A stretch of DNA of 10,337 nucleotides, taken from NCBI GenBank assembly GCA_948579315.1, contig CAPAOL010000064.1, positions 1 to 10,337 of the forward strand. Reading direction: 5' to 3'. This document shows, one piece after another, positions 1 to 5,169 of this stretch. A program made the position numbers and the translations under genes. Source of the DNA: an uncultured Phocaeicola sp. (GTDB taxonomy: Bacteria > Bacteroidota > Bacteroidia > Bacteroidales > Bacteroidaceae). Every line of letters starts with the position of its first letter. Positions within the stretch are counted from its first letter, which is position 1. The notes beneath the pieces are model-generated. The model did no database searches. It worked only from the letters and a program-made list of their open reading frames with translations, and was not told the origin of the DNA.

Positions 1-34
1 TTGATGGGTCAATTTAGAGTATAATAGTGGGTCA
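1..34. mobile_element. Possible terminus of an IS21-like insertion sequence
   Basis: The 9-bp sequence TGGGTCAAT occurs twice, at 5-13 and 28-36, 23 bp apart, immediately before the point where TraO-like coding begins. An in-frame TAG at 15-17 closes the traO frame. Multiple short repeats near the terminus are typical of IS21-family elements, which usually end in CA; the sequence would fit an end at about position 34. The transposase genes would lie to the left, outside the window. The call is an inference: no transposase, opposite end or target duplication is visible here. It could instead be an unrelated repeat at a deletion junction. Confidence 0.35.
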
Positions 35-338
35 ATCGACTTTAAATTTTCCACCGTTCTTCTCGGACCGTGACAAGAACGTGTTCTTCTCTGCCGGGCT
101 TTCCGGACTGGCCGGCTATGAGACGACCAACTGGAACAGGAAGCTGCTCTACGACGGGGCAGCACTAAAGAATGACGGCTGCTTCATTTACGGTTTTGTT
201 CCGGCTTTCGAGATGGAAGTGTTCCTTTCGGACAGGCTGGTGCTTCTTTTCAATGTCCGCCAAAGGATATTCTTCGGTTCGTCCGTTGGACATTTCCACA
301 CGGTGGTCGCCGCCGGATTCAAGTACATTTTTAATTAG
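27..338 (+). pseudogene. traO: C-terminal fragment of conjugative transposon protein TraO
   Basis: The frame encodes about 100 residues matching the C-terminal half of Bacteroides CTn TraO as I know it: a SDRDKNVFFSAGLSGLAGYE stretch, then DRLVLLFNVRQRIFFGSS, ending in AGFKYIFN. TraO is a component of the Tra mating apparatus and probably outer-membrane associated. Full TraO is usually near 190 aa, so about half is missing. The frame can only begin at a GTG at 27, because TAG at 15-17 lies in frame upstream. That GTG falls inside the repeated sequence proposed as an IS end, so it is probably not a real start. I conclude that traO has been truncated at its 5' side, most likely by insertion. 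The next gene starts 7 nt after the TAG stop. Product identity is well supported; the cause of truncation is less certain. Confidence 0.75.
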
Positions 339-345
339 GGATAGC

Positions 346-828
346 ATGGAAAAAAATAATTGGAATATAGACCAGATGCTGCACTGGCTGGACATAAAAA
401 TAGAACGGGAAAACCGGGACATAGCCAAGCTGGAGAAACAGATGGACGGGAATTTTCTGTACTATTTCGAGTGGAATGCGGAGAGCCTGTACAAATCCCA
501 CTTTATGTCAGACTGTTATAAGAAACTCCGCCAGGCGGTGGATGGAATAAAAGACATCGATAAAATCAGGAATGTCCTCAAGGAGAATGCCGCCTGCTAT
601 GAGAAGAAACTGTTGGACGGCCAATTGGATTGCCGAAGTTCCAGTCGGGGGGCGAACATGGTCCATTCCATGAGGCTGGAATGTATGCAGCAACTGATAA
701 AGGATTACCGGGAATTTGCGAATATTCTTTCAGTAACACCTCCTAAAGAAAATCAGCAGCAGGCACATAAAACCGGAAAGAAAGAAGGACCGCCTGAAAA
801 AAAGACAAAACAGGGCATCAGGCGTTAG
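346..828 (+). CDS. Hypothetical CTn transfer-operon protein (orfA), paralogue of orfB
   Basis: A 160-aa protein of unknown function, predicted to be mostly helical and charged, with no signal peptide or membrane segment, so probably cytoplasmic. The start at 346 is chosen because the ATG lies 7 nt after the traO stop and its N-terminus aligns with that of orfB; in-frame upstream ATGs would overlap traO. It shares a clear pattern with orfB: YYFEW against YFFGW, LYKSHFM against LYKAYYM, a LL.G.L segment, then NMVHSM..EC against NMAHSL..EC. The C-terminal 35 residues are a Lys/Gln/Pro-rich, probably disordered tail (KKEGPPEKKTKQ). It lies between traO and traQ, so a role in conjugation is plausible but unproven. 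A short relic of a second traO end follows its stop, suggesting it arrived by duplication. Confidence 0.8.
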   Translation: MEKNNWNIDQMLHWLDIKIERENRDIAKLEKQMDGNFLYYFEWNAESLYKSHFMSDCYKKLRQAVDGIKDIDKIRNVLKENAACYEKKLLDGQLDCRSSSRGANMVHSMRLECMQQLIKDYREFANILSVTPPKENQQQAHKTGKKEGPPEKKTKQGIRR

Positions 829-832
829 CCAT

Positions 833-863
833 GCCGTCGGATTCAAGTAAATTATCAATTTAG
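833..863 (+). repeat. Relic copy of the traO 3' end
   Basis: Bases 833-853 match 309-329 (the end of traO) at 19 of 21 positions. Read in the traO frame they give AVGFK, a stop (TAA where traO has TAC), then IIN, which is the usual TraO ending. It lies between orfA and traQ. This is best read as the degraded tail of a second traO left by a duplication of the traO-orf segment. Confidence 0.6.
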
Positions 864-877
864 TAATACGTAAAGTC

Positions 878-1336
878 ATGAAGATAAAATTAATTGCAAG
901 TAGTATCATGCTCACATTACTTTGCCTGCTGGGTAGCTGTGACGATAAACTGGAAGTGCAGCAGGCTTATGATTTCTCCCTTACCTCGTGGTATCTTCAG
1001 AAAACCATCTCCCCAGATGAAACTGTGGAGATCCGTCTGACACTCAATCGCAGTGGAAACTATGAGGAAGCCCGCTATCAAATCGGTTATATACAGATGG
1101 AGGGTAGCGGTGAGGTATACGACAAGAAGAATGTCCGGCTGGTGAACCGGGAGATGCAACCGTTGGATTCGATTGCGGAATTGGACGGCAGCGATCCTTG
1201 TCGGCAGGTATTCACACTCTTCTATCGTAACCGGAGCAGCAAGAATGCGGAGATTAAGTTTGTGGTAACGGATAATTTCCACCAGAAAAGAGAACTGGAT
1301 GTGTCTTTTCAGAGCGAAACGGATACGAAACAATAA
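878..1336 (+). CDS. traQ: Conjugative transposon protein TraQ (DUF3872), lipoprotein
   Basis: A 152-aa protein with a classical lipoprotein signal peptide: basic start MKIK, a hydrophobic core at about residues 5-18, and lipobox LGSC with Cys21 as the predicted lipidation site, followed by DDK. The mature part is beta-rich, with the DFSLTSWYLQK, VEIRLTLNRSG and CRQVFTLFYRNRSS segments I associate with the TraQ/DUF3872 family of Bacteroides conjugative transposons. It should sit in a membrane facing the periplasm and contribute to the mating apparatus; no biochemical activity is assigned to the family. Its length is normal for the family. It lies downstream of the traO remnant, as expected for CTn gene order, and ends 11 nt before orfB, consistent with one operon. 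Confidence 0.85.
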   Translation: MKIKLIASSIMLTLLCLLGSCDDKLEVQQAYDFSLTSWYLQKTISPDETVEIRLTLNRSGNYEEARYQIGYIQMEGSGEVYDKKNVRLVNREMQPLDSIAELDGSDPCRQVFTLFYRNRSSKNAEIKFVVTDNFHQKRELDVSFQSETDTKQ

Positions 1337-1347
1337 ACGGGGCAACG

Positions 1348-1833
1348 ATGGATAAAAGTGATTTAAGGATCGAACAGTTGCAGCAATATCTTGACAAGAA
1401 GAAAGGTGTTGTGGAAAGCAATATAAAAGAGTATAGCGCACAACTGGAAAGCAACTATCTTTATTTCTTTGGTTGGCATGCCGATGACTTATATAAGGCC
1501 TATTATATGGATAAAAATTACAAGGCTATTCAGGAGTCGATTGATGCCGCTGAAACGCCGAAGGATATTGAAGGGATTTTGAAGCGTTGTACCCTGTATT
1601 TAGAAGATGATCTCCTGCACGGTCCGCTTGTTGCAAGGAGTACCAGTCCGATGTCGAATATGGCCCATTCCCTGGAGATGGAATGCAAACAGGAATTACT
1701 CAAGGACCTACGGAAATTAAATAGAATTCTTCAGAGTGAGACTGTCAGTGAAAGAATGAGGCCGCAAGAAGCACCGCGACAAGAGATTGTACCTGTGAAA
1801 GAAAAAAAGAGAACGGGACCACGGTTGAGATAA
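1348..1833 (+). CDS. Hypothetical CTn transfer-operon protein (orfB), paralogue of orfA
   Basis: A 161-aa helical, charged protein without signal peptide or membrane segment, colinear with orfA over about 125 residues (MDKSDLRIEQLQQYLDKK at the N-terminus, LYFFGWHADDLYKAYYM in the middle, MAHSLEMECKQELLKDL near the end). The C-terminal tail of about 30 residues is Lys/Arg/Pro-rich and probably disordered, as in orfA. Neither paralogue is a family I can name. It is the last gene of the transfer operon: a hairpin terminator begins about 20 nt after its TAA. Because it follows traQ directly, it may be the ancestral copy and orfA the duplicate, but the sequence alone does not settle that. Confidence 0.8.
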   Translation: MDKSDLRIEQLQQYLDKKKGVVESNIKEYSAQLESNYLYFFGWHADDLYKAYYMDKNYKAIQESIDAAETPKDIEGILKRCTLYLEDDLLHGPLVARSTSPMSNMAHSLEMECKQELLKDLRKLNRILQSETVSERMRPQEAPRQEIVPVKEKKRTGPRLR

Positions 1834-1851
1834 TATCAATTAAAAGCAATA

Positions 1852-1885
1852 AAAAAGCTACTGAAACAAAATTCAGTAGCTTTTT
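1852..1885. terminator. Bidirectional Rho-independent terminator
   Basis: A perfect 14-bp inverted repeat (arms 1852-1865 and 1872-1885) with a 6-nt loop; the core is GCTACTGAA/TTCAGTAGC. The arm ends in an A-run on the left and a T-run on the right, so it can terminate both the + strand transfer operon and the - strand operon that ends at 1911. It sits exactly between two convergent operons. Confidence 0.92.
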
Positions 1886-1910
1886 ATTTATCACAGTCTT
1901 ACAATTCCGG

Positions 1911-2684
1911 TTATACCAGATAAGACTCTAAAAGATAATGTATGAATAACCGGCCCTTTTCCGTCCAAACGGTCAACATAGCCGTTCCGGTTTCTCCTGT
2001 ACGGCTTTCCCATACATGGGTCCGGGTTGCCGTATAGCCTTGATTCTGGTAAGGAGCTTTGAGTAGCCACTGGCCGGATTGGCGGAACTGGATGCCTGCC
2101 CATCGGAGCCGCTTGTTCAGCATACCGGCAGTCATTCCCAATTCTTTGGCTATCTGTGTGATTGTGTAGGTGCTTTGGGATTGCAGGACTTTGTCGTAAT
2201 ACTGAACTTTTGGGGCTTGTAGCTTGAGTTTCAGGATGGCATAGTTGTTCTCCTTCTCCAATGCTGAAATACGGCTGTCACGCTCTTTTATACGCTTCTG
2301 TGCGAGCAATACGGCACGCGCAAGCAGTTCATTGTCCGTTTCGCCCTTCTTCCCCAGAAGATAGCCTCCGTTCTTTAGCGTTTCAGGCACAAGTTCATCG
2401 AATATCCAGCTTTCGAATTTCTCGGCGGAAGGCAGCTTGCTGCCGACAATCAGCCGGTATACGTTTCCTTCGCTGATGTACTTGATTTTCTGGACGGCAC
2501 TGCGTGTGGGGGTGTCGTAAACCACGACGCCCATTGGTTTACAGTGCCTTACGACGGCATCCCGTGGATTGGAATAGCCAAGCGCGGAGGCAACGTCCGA
2601 GGCGCAGAACCATATTTTCCCGTCAATTTCCAGTGTCCGGATGCGTCCGAACTCGGGATGTTCAAATACTGATATTTTATTCAT
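1911..2684 (-). CDS. Phage-type antirepressor with BRO-N and KilAC domains
   Basis: A 257-aa DNA-binding regulator. Residues about 1-105 form a BRO-N domain, recognisable from VFEHPEFGRIRTLEIDGK, then WFCASDVASALGYSNPRDAV and later KYISEGNVYRLI. Residues about 115-150 look like a short coiled coil. Residues about 150-255 form a KilAC/Ant C-terminal domain (LQAPKVQYYDKVL, a helix-turn-helix ITQIAKELGMTAGMLNKRLR, then GQWLLKAPYQNQGY). Proteins of this design relieve repression in phages and mobile elements by binding DNA or repressors. The start ATG at 2684 overlaps the last codons of dcm (ATGAATAA), so translational coupling is likely and it is the last gene of its operon. All Trp codons are TGG. 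Family assignment is secure; the target is unknown. Confidence 0.92.
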   Translation of the reverse strand: MNKISVFEHPEFGRIRTLEIDGKIWFCASDVASALGYSNPRDAVVRHCKPMGVVVYDTPTRSAVQKIKYISEGNVYRLIVGSKLPSAEKFESWIFDELVPETLKNGGYLLGKKGETDNELLARAVLLAQKRIKERDSRISALEKENNYAILKLKLQAPKVQYYDKVLQSQSTYTITQIAKELGMTAGMLNKRLRWAGIQFRQSGQWLLKAPYQNQGYTATRTHVWESRTGETGTAMLTVWTEKGRLFIHYLLESYLV

Positions 2685-3948
2685 GACTGTCTGATTTATA
2701 AGTTTCTTCTATTGCTTTGAATATCTCGTAGACTACTTGGGGGACGATGGCGTTTCCGTATCCTTTGATGGACTTTTCTCTTCACTGAGAAAAGGAGATA
2801 CCGTCCAACCTGGCGGAAACCCCATCATCTCGGCTACAAACAGGGGGTTGAGTTGGAAACTCTTTCCAGTCCGGGCGAAGAAATCGGGAAGGCTGTTCTT
2901 TTCCGGTATCCGGCCTCTCTTCTCGAGGCTCTCCAGGCTTGCCGCACCTTTCCAGTCCCTCGCCGTCGGCGTGGGCAGAAGTTCCGCCATCCTCCCAAGC
3001 CCTACACTCCAGGCATGGCCTTTCTGATTGATCTTCCGTATCTTCCCTTTCGGTGTCACAATAATCCTGTCGTTTTTCCCCATTACAGCCCCCACACCGG
3101 CATCGCTGGCTACCGGAGTGGGCAGCAGCATCCCGTAAAAATCCAGAAAGTCGCTCAGGTCGTCGAGCTGTTTCTCCCCATTGAGTCGGCTGTGCGGAGA
3201 TGGCGCATGGGGCTGTTTCCATTTGTGGACTCTCTCCGGATGGTGTATTTCCGTAGCCGGCGGAGTAGGAAGAAGCATCGCACGGATGATCTCCGGCAGT
3301 CCCTGCTGGCTGCCGTTCGGTCCTCTCAGCTTGTAATCCTGGGCCGTTACGGTGGGCAATAAACCAAACCCGGTCCCTCCTGTGGGGCGCACCGACGGCG
3401 CAAGCCGGTATAAGTATCGGCTGGACGGAATATCCTTCACGTTCAAGATCACGGCAAATGGTTTCAACGACATATTGCTGCCGTCTTTTAAATACAGGCT
3501 CACTCTCTCCGAATAGAGTGGATTGGCTTCCCACTTCAGTCTCCTGACCGGGCTGTACCATCGTGAGGATGCCAGCAACGTTTTCACCAATGACCCAATC
3601 AGGCCTGATTTCATGTATGGCCCGGAGCATGTGAGGCCAGAGGTAACGGTTATCATCCGCTCCTTTTCTTTGGCCTGCAACGGAAAAGGGTTGACAAGGA
3701 AAACCTCCTGTAAGAACATTAATTTTTCCTCTTCACTGTCTGAAGTCTGTTTTTGTGATGTCTGTATAACTTTTCGCATCGTTAAACCAGTAATTTAAAA
3801 CGGTGTTGCAAAAATCATCTATCTCACAATGGAAAGCGTTCTGCCATCCCATTCATTCGGCTGCCAAATCAGGGGCACCGAATCCGCTGAAAAGGGAAGC
3901 ATGTATTAAACGCTTCTCTTTTTCAGCACTTTGCTTTTCTTCTTTCAT
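2677..3948 (-). pseudogene. dcm: C5-cytosine DNA methyltransferase (Dcm-like) interrupted by three in-frame TGA codons
   Basis: Reading from ATG 3948 gives a 423-codon methyltransferase frame, colinear with CTn/phage Dcm proteins. Motif I is SLFSGFGAPDLAAE (residues 18-31), the catalytic loop is GGFPCQPFS (81-89, Cys85 nucleophile), motif VI is ENV (122-124), motif VIII is RRDR (190-193), and motif X is GYGNAIVPQ (396-404). Between motif VIII and FPTQPPV lies a long low-complexity, Arg/Glu/Gly-rich stretch. The frame is broken at codons 32 (3853-3855), 72 (3733-3735) and 389 (2782-2784). All three are TGA, each where the family has Trp (AAE-W-MGW, FRQ-W-RGK, FSQ-W-R), and no frameshift is evident. 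Other Trp codons are TGG. Without readthrough no active enzyme can be made: initiation after codon 72, for example at M107, would lose both motif I and Cys85. The start lies 2 nt after the upstream HTH stop, and the end overlaps the antirepressor start. Confidence 0.85.
2733..3779 (-). CDS. Overlapping-frame protein with LLPTP repeats, nested in dcm
   Basis: A 348-codon frame, open throughout, on the same strand as dcm but in a different frame. It resembles a protein type I recall beside or within phage and CTn Dcm genes: an LKWEANPLYSERVSLYLKDG region (81-100), SSRYLYRLAPS (119-129), LLPTV/LLPTP motifs at about 140, 169, 218 and 267 (the last LLPTPTARDWKGAA), then a C-terminal LNPLFVAEMMGFPPGWT (310-326). 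The same bases read as Ala-Asp-Thr-like text in the dcm frame. The true start is uncertain: residues 1-55 are simply dcm's N-terminal region in another frame, and a later start such as M42 or M56 is possible. Function is unknown. It may be genuinely dual-coding, or may only mirror dcm composition; frame integrity next to a broken dcm frame favours some real use. Confidence 0.5.
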   Translation of the reverse strand: MRKVIQTSQKQTSDSEEEKLMFLQEVFLVNPFPLQAKEKERMITVTSGLTCSGPYMKSGLIGSLVKTLLASSRWYSPVRRLKWEANPLYSERVSLYLKDGSNMSLKPFAVILNVKDIPSSRYLYRLAPSVRPTGGTGFGLLPTVTAQDYKLRGPNGSQQGLPEIIRAMLLPTPPATEIHHPERVHKWKQPHAPSPHSRLNGEKQLDDLSDFLDFYGMLLPTPVASDAGVGAVMGKNDRIIVTPKGKIRKINQKGHAWSVGLGRMAELLPTPTARDWKGAASLESLEKRGRIPEKNSLPDFFARTGKSFQLNPLFVAEMMGFPPGWTVSPFLSEEKSPSKDTETPSSPK

Positions 3949-3950
3949 TG

Positions 3951-4298
3951 TTATTCATTATTTAAAGGTGCAATATTCATGGCTTTCGCATCTATCTTGC
4001 GGTAGACATTTCCCATTTCCAACATGTTCTTCAGTCGGAGCAGGTCGGTGATTTCATAAACAGTCATGCCTTTGTGCGTCGTGAAGCGGATATATCCCTT
4101 CTGCCGCTGTATATCCACTTCTTCAGGAGTCATCTGTAAAACTTCACAGATTTCCTGCAAAGTCAAGGTCAGACTTATTTGTTTGACAGTATAGATATAG
4201 GTCAGGATGTCCAGCATCTGGATACATTTACGGTGGGATTTGACAAGTGCCGCAAATTTGTTTCGTTCAATGACGATTACTTTACTTTGATTTTCCAT
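3951..4298 (-). CDS. Helix-turn-helix DNA-binding protein (CTn regulator, second copy)
   Basis: A 115-aa soluble protein. Residues about 41-95 read as a winged helix-turn-helix of excisionase/MerR_17 type: LTLQEICEVLQMTPEEVDIQ, then a wing-like GYIRFTTHKGMTVYEITDLL that resembles the DNA-reading arm of such proteins. The N-terminal 40 residues are a basic helical segment (KFAALVKSHRKCIQML). It lies 12 nt downstream of a second HTH gene and 2 nt upstream of the dcm start, so it shares an operon with both. Pairs of small HTH proteins of this size are common in Bacteroides CTns, where related proteins act in excision or transfer control; which applies here cannot be told from sequence. Confidence 0.75.
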   Translation of the reverse strand: MENQSKVIVIERNKFAALVKSHRKCIQMLDILTYIYTVKQISLTLTLQEICEVLQMTPEEVDIQRQKGYIRFTTHKGMTVYEITDLLRLKNMLEMGNVYRKIDAKAMNIAPLNNE

Positions 4299-4310
4299 AT
4301 GAATTTTTAT

Positions 4311-4631
4311 TTATGAGTTAATAGAATCAGATATAAAATCCTCATTCCGGCATTCTTCCCTCAGGAACTTGTGTACGTCCGAGGCCCAGAAGTAAATCTT
4401 GCCACTGAGCTTGAAATAGGGCAGCTTGCCGGAGTTGCGCCAGCGGATCAGTGTCCGATCGCATACTTTCAGTATCAGGCGCATATCCCGGCTGTCCAGC
4501 ATCTGTTTGCCATTGAAACTGGTTACTGCTTCCAGAGCCGTTTCCAGCTTGGCAATCAGTTTTCGCTGTTCCTCAAAATTTTCCTTTATCATTGCTTTGA
4601 GTTTTTCAATATCATTGCTGTTCTCTTCCAT
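4311..4631 (-). CDS. Excisionase-family helix-turn-helix protein
   Basis: A 106-aa protein with an N-terminal coiled-coil helix (residues about 5-38, KLKAMIKENFEEQRKLIAKL) followed by an HTH_17/excisionase-type DNA-binding domain at about 46-90 (MRLILKVCDRTLIRWRNSGK, then LPYFKLSGKIYFWASDVHKFL). The C-terminus is acidic. It is the first gene of the leftward operon HTH-HTH-dcm-antirepressor. Such proteins bind DNA near their own promoters or at attachment sites in integrative elements. The divergent gene block to the right makes it a candidate regulator of the shared intergenic region, though no operator was identified. Confidence 0.8.
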   Translation of the reverse strand: MEENSNDIEKLKAMIKENFEEQRKLIAKLETALEAVTSFNGKQMLDSRDMRLILKVCDRTLIRWRNSGKLPYFKLSGKIYFWASDVHKFLREECRNEDFISDSINS

Positions 4632-4676
4632 ACAATATTCCTTTGTTCCAATGGGTTATTTTTCTTTCTTCGGTTG

Positions 4677-4684
4677 CAAAGTTT
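4677..4684 (-). promoter_or_regulatory. Possible -7 box for the leftward HTH-dcm-antirepressor operon
   Basis: On the - strand this reads AAACTTTG followed by C, matching 7 of 8 positions of the Bacteroidetes -7 consensus TAnnTTTG, about 45 nt upstream of the HTH start at 4631. No convincing TTTG -33 box was found at the right spacing. It lies between the intergenic terminator and the gene, which is where a promoter would be expected. Confidence 0.3.
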
Positions 4685-4699
4685 TTAAAAATGGGCATG

Positions 4700-4738
4700 A
4701 AAAAATAGGGCTAACGGTAACCGCCAGCCCTATTTTTT
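4700..4738. terminator. Bidirectional hairpin terminator in the divergent intergenic region
   Basis: A perfect 13-bp inverted repeat (arms 4700-4712 and 4726-4738; core TAGGGCT/AGCCCTA) is flanked by A-run and T-run arms, with a 13-nt loop that can itself form a small CGG/CCG pairing. It would stop transcription in either direction. Since the genes on both sides diverge from here, it may insulate the leftward operon from readthrough originating on the right, or it may be the remnant end of an earlier gene. Confidence 0.75.
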
Positions 4739-4924
4739 CTTTGTAACTTACTTAGTATCAACGTATATTCCACAAAAGATTTTTGTTTATTGTAAGATGA
4801 GTAATGAAATAGCAACCATTACCAATACATATAAAGGCTAATCAATAGTTGAAATGAAAAAAGTATATAATAAAAAGAACCGATAATTAATTTCGAACTC
4901 TTCTCTAAATATGTTTTGATTAAC

Positions 4925-4955
4925 TTGTAACCATCAAAAATATTGTTTATTTTTG
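4925..4955 (+). promoter_or_regulatory. Bacteroidetes-type promoter for the peptidase-STAND operon
   Basis: A TTG (-33 element, consensus TTTG) at 4925-4927 is followed, after 20 nt, by TATTTTTG at 4948-4955, a perfect match to the TAnnTTTG -7 consensus of the Bacteroidetes primary sigma factor. The consensus spacing is 19-21 nt. Transcription would begin near 4960, giving a leader of about 200 nt before the metallopeptidase gene and covering the small ORF at 4978. Confidence 0.6.
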
Positions 4956-4977
4956 TATTACAGAGATATTTGAAATA

Positions 4978-5052
4978 ATGAGGAGCGACACAATCTGTAG
5001 CTGGATCTCCACTATCATATCATTAGCTGTTTCTTTTTACGGCATTTTTTAA
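4978..5052 (+). CDS. Possible 24-aa hydrophobic small peptide
   Basis: ATG to TAA encodes 24 residues: a short polar head MRSDTICSW followed by a hydrophobic stretch ISTIISLAVSFYGIF long enough for one membrane helix. It starts about 18 nt after the predicted transcription start and precedes the metallopeptidase gene by 117 nt. No ribosome binding site is visible, but that is usual in Bacteroidetes. It could be a leader peptide, a small membrane component of the downstream system, or chance; at this length the evidence is weak. Confidence 0.3.
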   Translation: MRSDTICSWISTIISLAVSFYGIF

Positions 5053-5169
5053 TCTATGATTTTAAATGTATAAAGAATTATTCATTTTATGTAAAAATAT
5101 GCAGTGTATATAATGTAAAGCGCAAATAGCTAATGCTTTGCAATAATATCGAAATAATAAGTCAGAACG

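Larger units (their letters stand above)
4739..5169. other. A+T-rich intergenic region upstream of the putative defence operon
   Basis: This stretch of about 430 bases is very A+T-rich. It holds one good promoter (4925-4955) and one 24-codon ORF (4978-5052). The remaining 117 bases before the metallopeptidase start show no further convincing promoter, terminator or RNA gene; a weak GCAAA/TTTGC inverted repeat precedes the start. A 14-codon ORF starting at 4798 has nothing to support it. Confidence 0.5.

Noticed and set aside
165..428. Minus-strand ORF over the traO/orfA junction
   Set aside because: Antisense to two supported coding regions with no domain resemblance.
917..1441. Minus-strand ORF of 174 codons over traQ/orfB
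   Set aside because: It lies antisense to traQ, which has a clear lipoprotein signal and family match; its product shows no recognisable domain and no separate promoter.
2853..3362. Plus-strand ORFs across the dcm region
   Set aside because: They are antisense to the dcm and LLPTP frames, have no recognisable motifs, and arise from the low-complexity G+C-richer sequence.
2677..3948. Diversity-generating retroelement as cause of the dcm substitutions
   Set aside because: No reverse transcriptase or template/variable repeat is seen, and such systems mutate at adenines of the template rather than producing TGG to TGA.
2677..3948. Active use of TGA as Trp or selenocysteine in this element
   Set aside because: Neighbouring genes use only TGG for Trp, other Trp codons in dcm are TGG, and no selenocysteine insertion structure was recognised; kept only as a possible past history.
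4798..4842. 14-codon ORF in the intergenic region
   Set aside because: Too short, hydrophilic, upstream of the predicted promoter and without any supporting signal.
5100..5165. Short inverted repeat GCAAA/TTTGC upstream of the metallopeptidase
   Set aside because: A 5-bp stem with a 10-nt loop is expected by chance in A+T-rich DNA; not called as an operator.
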